Assembly: GCA_016786745.1 (NCBI GenBank)
Contig: JAEUVS010000032.1
Coordinates: 1 to 64,000 of the forward strand
Source: Chitinophagaceae bacterium
GTDB taxonomy: Bacteria; Bacteroidota; Bacteroidia; Chitinophagales; Chitinophagaceae
DNA length: 64,000 nt
Reading direction: 5' to 3'
In this document: positions 52,055 through 61,045 of the stretch, piece by piece
How positions within the stretch are numbered: position 1 is the stretch's first letter
Layout of the letters: every line of letters begins with the position of its first letter
The notes under the pieces: model-generated
What the model saw: only the letters and a program-made list of their open reading frames with translations
Told to the model about the DNA's origin: nothing
Database searches by the model: none
Translations under genes and position numbers: made by a program

Positions 52055-54394
52055 TCAGAGGATCCGCAATTTTGCGTAGTTAAGCATGATTTTTTTCTCA
52101 CCGTTTAGATCGAATTTCACGGTGGCGATAGGATTATGTGCCGATCCTTCGAGTTTTATTACCTCGCCATAGCCGAATTTCTGGTGTTCTACCCGTTGCC
52201 CGGCGGTCAAAGTGGAGGTGTCACTCGCCGTGAAATTGGGGGAAGGCACATGTTCTACTGTTTTTACTGTCGGTTTGGGAGTAACATATGACGGCGTAGC
52301 CGTTTTTTGTGGAGGACCATACCTTTTCTCTGCCTGTGCGGTTGTGCTGTCGAAGCCGCGATGCATCCTGTCGAACGCAGATGATGAGGAACCGAAAAAT
52401 CCCGGGTGATTGCGTGCGCCACCACCTGAAAAGCTTCGGTCGATATATGCGTCGGGTAGTTCATTTATAAACCGGCTTGGCTCATTCTGAACGAGAGATC
52501 CGAATTTGTACCTGGTATTCGCGTAAGTGATCCACAGATCTTTCTTCGCACGTGTGATCACCACATAAAACAATCTTCTTTCTTCTTCAAGTTCCTCTCT
52601 TGTGTTTATCGACATACCGCTCGGGAAAAGCATCTCTTCGAGGCCGCAGGCAAATACACATGCAAACTCTAATCCTTTCGCAGCATGTATCGTCATTAGT
52701 TTCACTGTATCCGCAGCGGCATCTTTTTCGTCAGCGTCGGTCAGCAGAGTAATCATTTGAAGATATGCGCCGAGACTTTTATCACCCACTTCGCCAAATT
52801 CATTCGATGGTGTTTCGGTGAATTCCTTGATGGAGTTCAGCAATTCCTGGATATTCTCATAACGCGCCACACCTTCGGTACTTTTATCATTAAACAACTC
52901 CCTTACGAAGTTTGTTTGCTTCCCTACGTGTATGGCAACTTCATAGGCATTCTTATCCTTGAGCATGCTTGCGAACGACCGGATCATCAGCACAAAATTG
53001 TCTATCGCTTCGAGTGTTGCCCCTTTGTAGCCGTACTGAATCGCATTTTCCAGCACCTGCCACATTGAAATATCATTATTGTTGGCGGCAAGGATGGCGC
53101 GGTCAACCGACGTTTTTCCAATGCCACGTGCAGGATAGTTGATGATTCGTTTCAGGCTTTCTTCATCATTCGGATTTACCAGCAACCGCAGGTAAGCAAC
53201 GAAATCTTTTATTTCCTTCCGCTGGTAGAAGCTGATGCCCCCATAAATGCTGTACGGAATATTCATTCTTCTAAGGCTTTCCTCAAAGGCACGGCTTTGT
53301 GCGTTTGTGCGGTAAAGAATAGCGAAGTCATTATTCCGGTAGTGATTACGGAGTTTTTGTTCCTGGATGGTATCCGCAACAAATTTTCCCTCATCGTTAT
53401 CAGTCATCGTGCGAACGAGCCTGATCTTTTCTCCAACAATATTTTCGGTCCACAGGTTTTTAGGTATCTGGCCTTTATTATTCCTGATTATTTCGTTCGC
53501 AACGTTGAGTATGTTCTGTGAGCTGCGATAATTCTGTTCCAGCTTAATCACCTTCACGTCTTCATAGTCTTTCTGGAAGAGAAGTATGTTCTGAATTGTC
53601 GCGCCCCTGAAGCTGTAGATACTCTGGGCATCATCCCCAACAACGCAAACATTTTCATGAGCTGCACCGAGGAGTTTAATGATCTCATACTGCGCCGGGT
53701 TGGTATCCTGGTACTCGTCAATCAATATGTACTTGAACTTGTGTTGATATTTATGCAGCGCATCCGGGAAATTTTTCAGTAACTCATAATACTTGATAAG
53801 CAGGTCGTCGAAGTCCATTGCGCCATTTTTGAAACAGCGCTTGGAGTAAGCCTCATATATCTGTGCGATGGCGGGCCTGTTGCTTCGCATATCTTCCTGT
53901 TGAATGCCATAATCTGAAGCATATTCCTGGTATCCTACCAAAGCATTCTTTGCACTCGAAATCCTGTTATAAATGCTGGAGGGTTTATACATTTTGTCGT
54001 CCAGCCCAAGTTCATTGATAACGGTTTTCACTACGCTCCTGGCGTCATCAGTATCGTATATCGTAAAATTCGACGGGTATCCAAGGCGCGGCGCCTCTGT
54101 GCGAAGGATGCGTGCAAATACACTGTGAAAAGTGCCGATGTAAAGGTTGCGCGCATCCGTGTTGCCGAGAACCTTCTCAACACGCTCCTTCATTTCTTTG
54201 GCTGCCTTGTTAGTAAAGGTAAGTGCGAGTATATTAAATGAATCCACACCGTAATAAGCCATCAGGTGAGCGATCCTTGTAGTAAGAACTTTTGTTTTTC
54301 CACTTCCTGCTCCAGCCACAATCATCAACGGTCCATCCTTGTGAAGCACTGCTTCACGCTGCTGCTCGTTCAATCCAGATAGGTAATCCTGCAT
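52055..54394 (-). CDS. UvrD/PcrA-family DNA helicase
   Basis: A 779-residue superfamily 1A 3'-5' helicase. Motif I is GAGSGKTKVL (near 28-37), motif II DEYQDTNPAQ, motif III VGDDAQSIYSFRGA, motif IV QNYRSSQNIL, motif V TIHAAKGLEF and motif VI VVITRAKKDLWIT. The C-terminal tail has a Gly-rich linker and a Tudor-like VEHQKFGYGEVIKLEG block as in PcrA. Functions in nucleotide excision or replication-restart repair. A TAAATTTG box ends four bases before the ATG. Confidence 0.96.
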   Translation of the reverse strand: MQDYLSGLNEQQREAVLHKDGPLMIVAGAGSGKTKVLTTRIAHLMAYYGVDSFNILALTFTNKAAKEMKERVEKVLGNTDARNLYIGTFHSVFARILRTEAPRLGYPSNFTIYDTDDARSVVKTVINELGLDDKMYKPSSIYNRISSAKNALVGYQEYASDYGIQQEDMRSNRPAIAQIYEAYSKRCFKNGAMDFDDLLIKYYELLKNFPDALHKYQHKFKYILIDEYQDTNPAQYEIIKLLGAAHENVCVVGDDAQSIYSFRGATIQNILLFQKDYEDVKVIKLEQNYRSSQNILNVANEIIRNNKGQIPKNLWTENIVGEKIRLVRTMTDNDEGKFVADTIQEQKLRNHYRNNDFAILYRTNAQSRAFEESLRRMNIPYSIYGGISFYQRKEIKDFVAYLRLLVNPNDEESLKRIINYPARGIGKTSVDRAILAANNNDISMWQVLENAIQYGYKGATLEAIDNFVLMIRSFASMLKDKNAYEVAIHVGKQTNFVRELFNDKSTEGVARYENIQELLNSIKEFTETPSNEFGEVGDKSLGAYLQMITLLTDADEKDAAADTVKLMTIHAAKGLEFACVFACGLEEMLFPSGMSINTREELEEERRLFYVVITRAKKDLWITYANTRYKFGSLVQNEPSRFINELPDAYIDRSFSGGGARNHPGFFGSSSSAFDRMHRGFDSTTAQAEKRYGPPQKTATPSYVTPKPTVKTVEHVPSPNFTASDTSTLTAGQRVEHQKFGYGEVIKLEGSAHNPIATVKFDLNGEKKIMLNYAKLRIL

Positions 54395-54398
54395 CGCA

Positions 54399-54406
54399 CA
54401 AATTTA
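54399..54406 (-). promoter_or_regulatory. -7 box directly before the UvrD gene
   Basis: TAAATTTG on the minus strand matches TAnnTTTG exactly and ends four bases before the ATG; use would give an almost leaderless mRNA. Confidence 0.45.
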
Positions 54407-54421
54407 CGAAATCGCTCCACG

Positions 54422-55243
54422 TTAAATGAAGAGATCAGGCATTAAGTTCGCTCCGGGAGTAACAGAATACGCATCGAAGTTTTCCACACCATGTTCACGC
54501 AACACATTTTCATCAATAAAAAAATTTCCCGACTGCTCACCACCCGGTTTACTCAAGATAACAAACGCCGCGTCAGCAACTATTTCCGGCTTTCTGCTAT
54601 GCGCAATCAGCTGGTCGCCTCCTAATAAATTTTTTACGGCAGCAGTTGCAATTGTAGTTTTTGGCCACAACGCATTCACCGACACTTTGTATTTCTTCAG
54701 CTCGCCCGCCAACCCCAACACAATCATGCTCATCCCATACTTACTCATGGTGTAGGCTAAATGTTTAGGGAACCATTTCCTTTCCATGTTGAGTGGCGGA
54801 GAAATATTGAGAATATGTCCACCTGCCGATTTTTTTAAATGCGGTATGCATGCCCTGCTCATCAGGAACGTACCACGAACGTTGATGTCGTGCATCAGGT
54901 CATACCGTTTTGGTTCGGTTTGTTCTGTTGACGCAAGATTGATCGCGCTCGCATTGTTGATTAATATATCAATCCCGCCAAAAGCTTCGACGGTTTTTTG
55001 CACCGCGGCATCAATCTGTTCCTCAAAACGAATATCCGCCTGCACAGCAAGCACCTTTCCGGGACCGGCTTTATCAATTTCTTCCGCAGCCGTATAAATC
55101 GTGCCCTCGAGCTTAGGGTGTTCCTCAACCGTTTTCGACGCTATTGCCACATTTGCCCCTTCCGACGCAAGCTTGAGCGCTATCGCCTTGCCTATCCCGC
55201 GACTGGCCCCGGTAATCAAAACATTTTTGTTTCTAAACACCAT
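54422..55243 (-). CDS. SDR family oxidoreductase (HSDL2-like)
   Basis: Start at the ATG giving MVFRNKNVLITG (273 residues). The cofactor motif TGASRGIG is at 11-18, NNASA at 96-100. Catalytic residues are S148 (NISPP), Y164 and K168. The ISPP and NMERKWFPKHLAYT context resembles the HSDL2 branch of SDRs. The gene is downstream of a non-coding stretch and 27 bases from the UvrD gene start. Confidence 0.9.
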   Translation of the reverse strand: MVFRNKNVLITGASRGIGKAIALKLASEGANVAIASKTVEEHPKLEGTIYTAAEEIDKAGPGKVLAVQADIRFEEQIDAAVQKTVEAFGGIDILINNASAINLASTEQTEPKRYDLMHDINVRGTFLMSRACIPHLKKSAGGHILNISPPLNMERKWFPKHLAYTMSKYGMSMIVLGLAGELKKYKVSVNALWPKTTIATAAVKNLLGGDQLIAHSRKPEIVADAAFVILSKPGGEQSGNFFIDENVLREHGVENFDAYSVTPGANLMPDLFI

Positions 55244-55657
55244 AGTATCAATTAGACATAAAATTAATAAGATTAAGCTACGGAACCCGAAACGAATATT
55301 TACGAGCAATTTCCGTAGGAAGTTTACTATCCACCCGGTAAAATCTGAAGTGTTAAAATGGAGCAGAAGTGCGCTTGCCAGCAGGGAGTTCAGTGTGTAT
55401 GTTTGTGATACTCGATTGATATTTGAGGGAGCAAACCAAATCCAATTCTTGTAAGAAAACCAAAGGTCCAGATCCGAAAAACCAAATCCAATTATCCAGT
55501 CAAACCAAACGTTCCTGAAGTATCGAATCGAAAGAATTAAAACCCAATGTCCATTAATCCGTGAAGAACCTTAAAATTTGTACCTATTGATGGCCAAGCA
55601 AAGTTGTTAAGGTTGTACAAAGTTTTTCAGACAGCTCCGTAAAGGAGCTGTCGCTTT
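55244..55657. other. 414-base non-coding region
   Basis: An AT-rich stretch with no credible gene. It holds a 15-base direct repeat (55433-55447 and 55479-55493) and a strong hairpin at its end (55630-55652). The rest shows short A/C-rich motifs (AACCAAA) only. Whether a small RNA runs toward the hairpin is an open question. Confidence 0.6.
55433..55493. repeat. 15-base direct repeat
   Basis: AAACCAAATCCAATT occurs at 55433-55447 and again at 55479-55493, 46 bases apart, in the non-coding region. A weaker AACCAAA lies nearby. Confidence 0.8.
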
Positions 55658-55659
55658 TT
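55630..55659 (+). terminator. Rho-independent terminator (forward U-tract)
   Basis: GACAGCTCC (55630-55638), loop GTAAA, GGAGCTGTC (55644-55652), then GCTTTTTAT. The stem is perfect. The U-tract follows on the plus strand, although the gene ending here (lptC) is on the minus strand; it may work both ways. Confidence 0.7.
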
Positions 55660-56230
55660 ATAAGCTATCCAACTGTTTTCCACTTGTAAGAACGGTTCCA
55701 GTAATATTGAATATGTCGTAGCTGTTAAAGTCCTGCGCGGCTTTCAGTCCGCGTCCATAGATGGTTTTGTCTTTCTGATAGATTCTGACAGGCTTGTCAG
55801 TAGTAAATTCTTCGGTTTTTTTATCCCACCACAGTTCGCTTGTTCTGAGCGTATCTCCCTTAAAAATGTTTATTACAACAACGCTGTCGCGCAGCAGCAC
55901 TTTGTCTTCATACTCCCTGTAACGGGCGTAAAGCGCATCCACTGTGCTCTCTATTCTTGTTGAATCGTCATAAAAATCTACATGAACCGTCCGTGGAAAT
56001 TCTACATAAGGAGAATCTGCCTGGTACCTCAACATGTATGGCGCCCGCAGGCGAGCTTTAATTTTTCCATCCTGGCTCATAAAACTCGTAACATCATTGC
56101 CTTCTTCGATGGCAGTCTGCTTTTTCATGAACTCGTTCACTTCCCTGATGTCATTCTCACACGATAAAACAAAAAAGCAGCTTGTAATTAAAGCTGCCAG
56201 TATTTTAAGATATCGTGAACCTGCTTTCAT
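55658..56230 (-). CDS. lptC: LPS export protein LptC-like
   Basis: Start at the ATG giving MKAGSRYLKI (190 residues). A hydrophobic N-terminus ends at LSC, a possible lipobox. The beta-jellyroll core shows TSFMSQDGKIKARLRAPYML, YVEFPRTVHVDFYDD and DKVLLRDSVVV, typical for periplasmic LptC in Bacteroidota. It connects the inner-membrane transporter to LptA in LPS export; no other lpt gene is here. It is last in the envelope operon. Confidence 0.88.
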   Translation of the reverse strand: MKAGSRYLKILAALITSCFFVLSCENDIREVNEFMKKQTAIEEGNDVTSFMSQDGKIKARLRAPYMLRYQADSPYVEFPRTVHVDFYDDSTRIESTVDALYARYREYEDKVLLRDSVVVINIFKGDTLRTSELWWDKKTEEFTTDKPVRIYQKDKTIYGRGLKAAQDFNSYDIFNITGTVLTSGKQLDSL

Positions 56231-56231
56231 G

Positions 56232-57527
56232 CTACTCGTACACCTTCTTGATAAACCAGATATCACTCAGCGTTAAACCAATACCGACCTTAAAATAATT
56301 TTCCTGTATTACGTTACTGGTGTTACCGCGTTTTCCAAACTCAAAGGAAGTATTAATGATTGAATACTGGTTAGTGTACGACGGCGGACGCATAGGAAAT
56401 CCAAAGCCGATGCTGGCTCCCCACATGGGCTGGTCCTGGCCGTTAACATGTACATAATTCCTGCCATAGTTGAAACCCGCGCGGTAAGTTACCCTGTTCC
56501 AGTACGATTTGTTTACCGAGGTGGCATCCGGGAGCAGCTGGCCGCCTAAATGAAACATCCATGAATCCTGTACGGCATCCGTTTCATCGAAGAACCTGTA
56601 ATCGCTCCATTTCGTCTGCGTAAAGTCGGCGCCGACGAGCCACTTATCACCCTTATAAAACATCACGCCAACTCCATATGTCGACGGGTATACGATGTTA
56701 CCGGAAGTATTGACGTGTTTCACCACATCAATACTATCGATCTGGCCCGTTGTGGCGTTTTGTTCGAAAGTTTTTACAACTTCTTCGCGGTTCGCATGGT
56801 AAGTACTTTTCAGGCTACCAAAACCTCCCAGCCGGAACATATCGGTTTTATTGACCTTGATGGTATACTGAAAACCTGCGTTTGCGAATATCCCTCCGAA
56901 GTTCGCATTGTTTTCATGAAGCGAAGGGTAGTAGAATACGGAGTCGGTTACAATGTACCGTTTGGTACTGTAATCCTTCGATCCAAATAAGTACCCGACG
57001 TTGAAACCCACGCTAAGATTTTTTATGCTGAAGCCGGTTCCGGTGTACACTTCATATGTTCCACCATGCCCCTCAAATAAGGTGCTGATACTATCAGCGG
57101 AATTAGGATTAAGTTCATCGCGTTGAATCTTATAGTTGATGCGCGTAACCGGTCTTAAACCTATGTTCATACCCCAGTTCCTGGTTCTGCTTAAAGGAAC
57201 GCCTAACTGTATATACGAAATGATGGGGCTCACTGAAGAAAACTTGCGCGGAGGATCGAAAACACGTAACGTCCTTGAATCCACTTCCAGCCCAAAATCG
57301 AAAGTTGACCTTTTCAATTTCGCATACGAGGCAGGATTATGAAAGTTTACCGAAATCACGTCCGCATACGCCGCCGATACGCCACCTATTCCGCGCGACA
57401 TAATATTTTGCGACGGAAGCACATCGCCCAGGCCATAACGTGAGTATGGAGAATTGTCGGACTGGGCCTTTACTACACCTGCGGTGAGCATCGTCAATAT
57501 CCATAAGAGCTTGATTTTCTTACACAT
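56232..57527 (-). CDS. FadL/OmpP1-like outer membrane protein
   Basis: Start at the ATG giving MCKKIKLLWI (431 residues). After the signal (ending VVKAQ) the region SPYSRYGLGDVLPSQNIMSRG and the GGVSAAYADVISVNFHNPAS block are typical of this Bacteroidota porin family. Alternating beta strands with aromatic ends continue to the C-terminus. Probably a membrane beta-barrel; transport substrate unknown. It overlaps coaX by eight bases and precedes lptC by one. Confidence 0.85.
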   Translation of the reverse strand: MCKKIKLLWILTMLTAGVVKAQSDNSPYSRYGLGDVLPSQNIMSRGIGGVSAAYADVISVNFHNPASYAKLKRSTFDFGLEVDSRTLRVFDPPRKFSSVSPIISYIQLGVPLSRTRNWGMNIGLRPVTRINYKIQRDELNPNSADSISTLFEGHGGTYEVYTGTGFSIKNLSVGFNVGYLFGSKDYSTKRYIVTDSVFYYPSLHENNANFGGIFANAGFQYTIKVNKTDMFRLGGFGSLKSTYHANREEVVKTFEQNATTGQIDSIDVVKHVNTSGNIVYPSTYGVGVMFYKGDKWLVGADFTQTKWSDYRFFDETDAVQDSWMFHLGGQLLPDATSVNKSYWNRVTYRAGFNYGRNYVHVNGQDQPMWGASIGFGFPMRPPSYTNQYSIINTSFEFGKRGNTSNVIQENYFKVGIGLTLSDIWFIKKVYE

Positions 57528-58257
57528 TGTTAAGCTCACTAATCGCATACAGGCCTTTGAAGATTAAATTAAGGTCTGCAAATATCTTATTTTTGAGATG
57601 GTGGGCAAAATAAGTGGAATCGCCCCCTGTTAATAGCACGTTAAGGTTATTATATTTCTCTGAATATGAATTTATAGTGCCGTCTATTTCCTTCACCATA
57701 CCCATTAGTACACCGCTTAAAATATTTGTCCGCGTATCGTACCCGATCAGGGGAAAGTTCCAGTCTTTTTTCACTAACGGGAGCTTTGCGGTAAACATTT
57801 CGAGCGACTTAAACCGCATTTCCATGCCCGGCGAAATACCACCGCCCATGAATTCTCCTCTCTTGTTAACGAAGTTGTAGGTTATCGCGGTACCCAATCC
57901 GATCACCAGGTTGTTCATGCCCGGGAACATCTGAAATGCCGCGACACACAAGGCCAGCCGGTCCGCGCCGATGGTTTCAGGCTTGCCTACCGGCGTGGTT
58001 ACAGGAATTTTGGAATGATGATCAAGCAGGTGAAACTTACCAGCCCGCGATAACAGCCCCTCGATTTCGGGATTATGATTTGTTACGGAGGAAAGCAGCG
58101 ACTTCGCCGGCTTGTACTTTTCGATGATATCCCGAATCGTCTCCGTATTATCATTCTCAAGATTGATCACCTCCCTGAATTCCGGGCCGTCGAACACGCC
58201 GCATTTTAGGCGCGTGTTGCCAAAATCAAAGCAGAGTGTTACGGAGCCGTGGGCCAT
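57520..58257 (-). CDS. coaX: type III pantothenate kinase
   Basis: Start at the ATG giving MAHGSVTLCF (245 residues). The ATP motif is FDFGNTRLKCG near residue 10, GADRLALCVAA is the substrate loop, GLGTAITYNFV the third and GGGISPGMEMR the fourth; all are conserved in CoaX. It phosphorylates pantothenate, first step of CoA synthesis. The first 32 bases overlap the O-antigen ligase-like gene, so translation is probably coupled. Confidence 0.95.
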   Translation of the reverse strand: MAHGSVTLCFDFGNTRLKCGVFDGPEFREVINLENDNTETIRDIIEKYKPAKSLLSSVTNHNPEIEGLLSRAGKFHLLDHHSKIPVTTPVGKPETIGADRLALCVAAFQMFPGMNNLVIGLGTAITYNFVNKRGEFMGGGISPGMEMRFKSLEMFTAKLPLVKKDWNFPLIGYDTRTNILSGVLMGMVKEIDGTINSYSEKYNNLNVLLTGGDSTYFAHHLKNKIFADLNLIFKGLYAISELNNV

Positions 58258-59449
58258 GGTAGTAAAACAAAAAGATGAAGAAAATATAAAACACCAGTTC
58301 CTGCTGCACCTCAAATGTAGATTCAAAAAGCGACTGGGTCATAAAGTGAATGACGGTCAGCAGCAAAAGAAAATTTTTCGTGGTGAAGGCCCGCCGCAAA
58401 ACAGTAAACATCATTGAAAGTAATAACACTATTCCCGGTATGCCAGCCATAAGCAGTGACTCCAGGTACTGGTTGTGGCTGTGATAATCACCGATCACGC
58501 CCATTTTAAATCCATCATCCTCGTAGCGTTTCAACGTCGCCTGGCGGCCACCCTTGATTCCATAGCCCATTAAAGGACGTTCGCTGATAAGATCACTCAC
58601 GGCGCTCCACATGTACAACCTTATGGCAATTCCATTCTGGTCATCTTCCTGTCCCTGGTACATCTTGAGCTCTGTAGAAGCAACGCGCCATTTCAAATAT
58701 GGCAATTGCTTGATGGCCACAATACCCGCTATCACTATTAATGACGTGATGATTATCGATCTCACAAAAAATCCTTTCACATATCCCAGCAGCAGAATAA
58801 AAACCATCATCACTACAATCGTGAGAAATATCAGCAACTTCGACGACAACATGAATATCATCAAAAGAAGAAAAACAATTGCGGCACAAATCAATGTGTA
58901 CCTCGCTGCCGTTTGCTTCTTTCCAAGAAATCCAAAATATAACAACCATGCAATCGAAGCAAGGCAATAGTTAGAAAGAAAAATGGCGTTAAGTCCCATC
59001 TGCTCGCCGAGGTACTGGTAATAAAAAACCCTGTAATCGTGCGTAACCTGGTATTCCATGTATGCTTTAACCAGGCAAAGCGCGCAAATTGCGGTGGTCA
59101 CAATAATGAAAACACCGCACACTTTGTCGATGAACTTTTTTATTTCAATTGGTGCAATTGCCATTACCGGCGGAATAAAAAACAGAACGAGGTAGCGCTC
59201 GATATCACGCAAACGGTATCCGCCGCTCGCGTCCCAGAAATGAGAGAGCGCGAGCCACACAAAATAAACCACAGGTATAATCCATGCACGTGATTCTTTC
59301 AGCCTGCTGATAGAAACCGACAATGGTTGCTGGAAAACGACCGCGGCTACAAAAAGTATAGTGGCGATGCTGTTCCACTGGTTCTTCATGGGAATAGTGG
59401 CCACAGCAAGCCCAAGCGTTGCGTATAGAATTTTGGTCTTAAGGGTCAA
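58226..59449 (-). CDS. O-antigen ligase/polymerase family (Wzy/WaaL-like)
   Basis: A 407-residue protein with about ten to eleven membrane segments. The large periplasmic loop contains the family block LMGYGIKGGRQATLKRYEDDG and DYHSHNQYLESLLMAGIPG, where the Arg and His residues are conserved in WaaL-type ligases. It may attach or polymerise a surface glycan. Neighbouring glycosyltransferase and methyltransferase genes fit this role. Confidence 0.9.
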   Translation of the reverse strand: MTLKTKILYATLGLAVATIPMKNQWNSIATILFVAAVVFQQPLSVSISRLKESRAWIIPVVYFVWLALSHFWDASGGYRLRDIERYLVLFFIPPVMAIAPIEIKKFIDKVCGVFIIVTTAICALCLVKAYMEYQVTHDYRVFYYQYLGEQMGLNAIFLSNYCLASIAWLLYFGFLGKKQTAARYTLICAAIVFLLLMIFMLSSKLLIFLTIVVMMVFILLLGYVKGFFVRSIIITSLIVIAGIVAIKQLPYLKWRVASTELKMYQGQEDDQNGIAIRLYMWSAVSDLISERPLMGYGIKGGRQATLKRYEDDGFKMGVIGDYHSHNQYLESLLMAGIPGIVLLLSMMFTVLRRAFTTKNFLLLLTVIHFMTQSLFESTFEVQQELVFYIFFIFLFYYHGPRLRNTLL

Positions 59450-60089
59450 TATTCAAATCTAAAGGTGAGAGATTCCGGAAATGGCCGTTCAGCTTAACTT
59501 TCTTTTTCAACTGTTCCATTTCCATCAACATGGGTAATACTTTCTGCAGGTGTCTTTTCAGGTATTCCTGTCGTTGCAGCTCCCGCATCAATCCCAGAAA
59601 TTCGTATTCTTCTTCCACTGATAAGCCTGCATGATGAGCAACATCATAAGATGAAAGTTCATCTTCAGGCTTCTTGAAATCTTTGGTGATATTCAACAGG
59701 CGGTGTACTTCCTTTACACCCGCAACCACTGATTGCATGAGCCGCGCGTTGCCGTCTTCCATCCTGTTATTCGGATAGTTTACAATGGCCCCGCTGTATA
59801 ATTTCTCAGGAACTTTTTTAATTACTTCGAGTGTTCTGAATACTTTAATGCCCTGTGTGTTGATATCCATCTCGCCATTCTCATACTCATTCACAATTTC
59901 GGTCACTTCAACAAGAGTTCCCATATCCTGCAGCCTGTTATTCAACACAGTTGGAATACCAAACGGCTTTTTCGATTCCATACACTCCCTCACCAGCTGC
60001 TTATACCTCGGCTCGAAAATATGAAGATGCAACTTCTCCATCGGGTAAATAACGATGGCAAGAGGAAATATTGGTATGAAATTCGTCAT
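59439..60089 (-). CDS. Lon N-terminal (LonN/PUA-like) domain protein
   Basis: A 216-residue protein holding only the Lon substrate-binding domain: FIPIFPLAIVIYPMEKLHLH opens it and FEPRYKQLVRECMES follows, with a helical bundle at the C-terminus. No AAA+ or protease domain is present. Stand-alone LonN proteins are common in bacteria, with no settled function. It overlaps the O-antigen ligase gene by 11 bases. Confidence 0.9.
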   Translation of the reverse strand: MTNFIPIFPLAIVIYPMEKLHLHIFEPRYKQLVRECMESKKPFGIPTVLNNRLQDMGTLVEVTEIVNEYENGEMDINTQGIKVFRTLEVIKKVPEKLYSGAIVNYPNNRMEDGNARLMQSVVAGVKEVHRLLNITKDFKKPEDELSSYDVAHHAGLSVEEEYEFLGLMRELQRQEYLKRHLQKVLPMLMEMEQLKKKVKLNGHFRNLSPLDLNIDP

Positions 60090-60096
60090 GGCGGTC

Positions 60097-61002
60097 CTAT
60101 TGCACAGGTCTGGTAATTAATGCAAGATTAGTTCCTTTTTTCAGCCAGCGGTTCATAAATTTCGCAAAAACCGATTTATTCGACACCGGGTCTTTCCTGC
60201 TGTAGGTATAATACTCTATTATCTCAAAATTATTGTTTGCGAGCAGGTATTTCATGCTGCGAACAGCAGGTTCAAAAAGATGATCCGGCGTGCGCGACGC
60301 ATCTTTCCAACCTGTAGCGAACTGCTTCTTTAGTTTCGCTTTGTAAAACAAATGCTGGGTGCGATTGCCAATGCCATACTTATTGGGGACATTTATTACA
60401 AGTATTCCTTTCGGCGTCAACAGCTTCGACGCATGCCTGATCCACTCATTCGGATTCGGAACATGCTCCAGCACGTGACTCATGTGAATGAGTGAAAATT
60501 TTTGATCGGGATTGAATTGGTCGAACTGGCCGATATGCACTTTTATACCGAGGTTCTTCTCAACAAATTCTCCCATTTTTACCGATACGTCAATGCCCAT
60601 CACATTGTCGCCGTAATATTTTTTTGCTGCGAGTAAAAATGTTCCCATCCCGCTGCCTATGTCCAACACTGCTGTCTTCTCTTTATCATATTTCACGATA
60701 TAGTCAACTTCATTCTGGAACATCTTCAGCGACGACTGGTTGATATTATCCAGGTCGCTCAGTTGAATATTGTCGGCATATTGATAGTATGAAGCGTATG
60801 CCGCGTCAATAAAATCCTGGTCGTAAGCGGGCCGGGGATTTGTGTAAATCAATCCGCAATTTCCACACTTCACATAACTGTACTGCAGCTCGCTTCCAAA
60901 GCGTTCGTACAATTGCGGAACATTAGCGTTGCAGAAGGGGCAATTCACATATTCCCACTTTTTAGGAATATAAGGCGCTTTGTTCTTTATTTGTGCTTTC
61001 AA
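60097..61002 (-). CDS. class I SAM-dependent methyltransferase with zinc ribbon
   Basis: Start set at TTG (MKAQIKNK), 301 residues: the frame continues upstream, but that part is antisense to the divergent glycosyltransferase. A zinc ribbon (CPFCN, CGNCG) occupies about residues 20-50. The SAM-binding motif is VLDIGSGMGTFLLAA (near 105), and the second acidic loop MGIDVS. The HVLEHVPNPNEWIRH segment is frequent in sugar or lipid methyltransferases of polysaccharide loci. Substrate unknown. Confidence 0.85.
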   Translation of the reverse strand: MKAQIKNKAPYIPKKWEYVNCPFCNANVPQLYERFGSELQYSYVKCGNCGLIYTNPRPAYDQDFIDAAYASYYQYADNIQLSDLDNINQSSLKMFQNEVDYIVKYDKEKTAVLDIGSGMGTFLLAAKKYYGDNVMGIDVSVKMGEFVEKNLGIKVHIGQFDQFNPDQKFSLIHMSHVLEHVPNPNEWIRHASKLLTPKGILVINVPNKYGIGNRTQHLFYKAKLKKQFATGWKDASRTPDHLFEPAVRSMKYLLANNNFEIIEYYTYSRKDPVSNKSVFAKFMNRWLKKGTNLALITRPVQ

Positions 61003-61028
61003 AATCCCGGACGTTTTTAAAGTTTGCG

Positions 61029-61036
61029 CAAAAATA
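61029..61036 (-). promoter_or_regulatory. -7 box for the envelope operon
   Basis: TATTTTTG on the minus strand matches TAnnTTTG exactly; transcription would begin about 20 bases before the TTG start at 61002, which supports that start. Confidence 0.5.
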
Positions 61037-61045
61037 ACTACTCTG

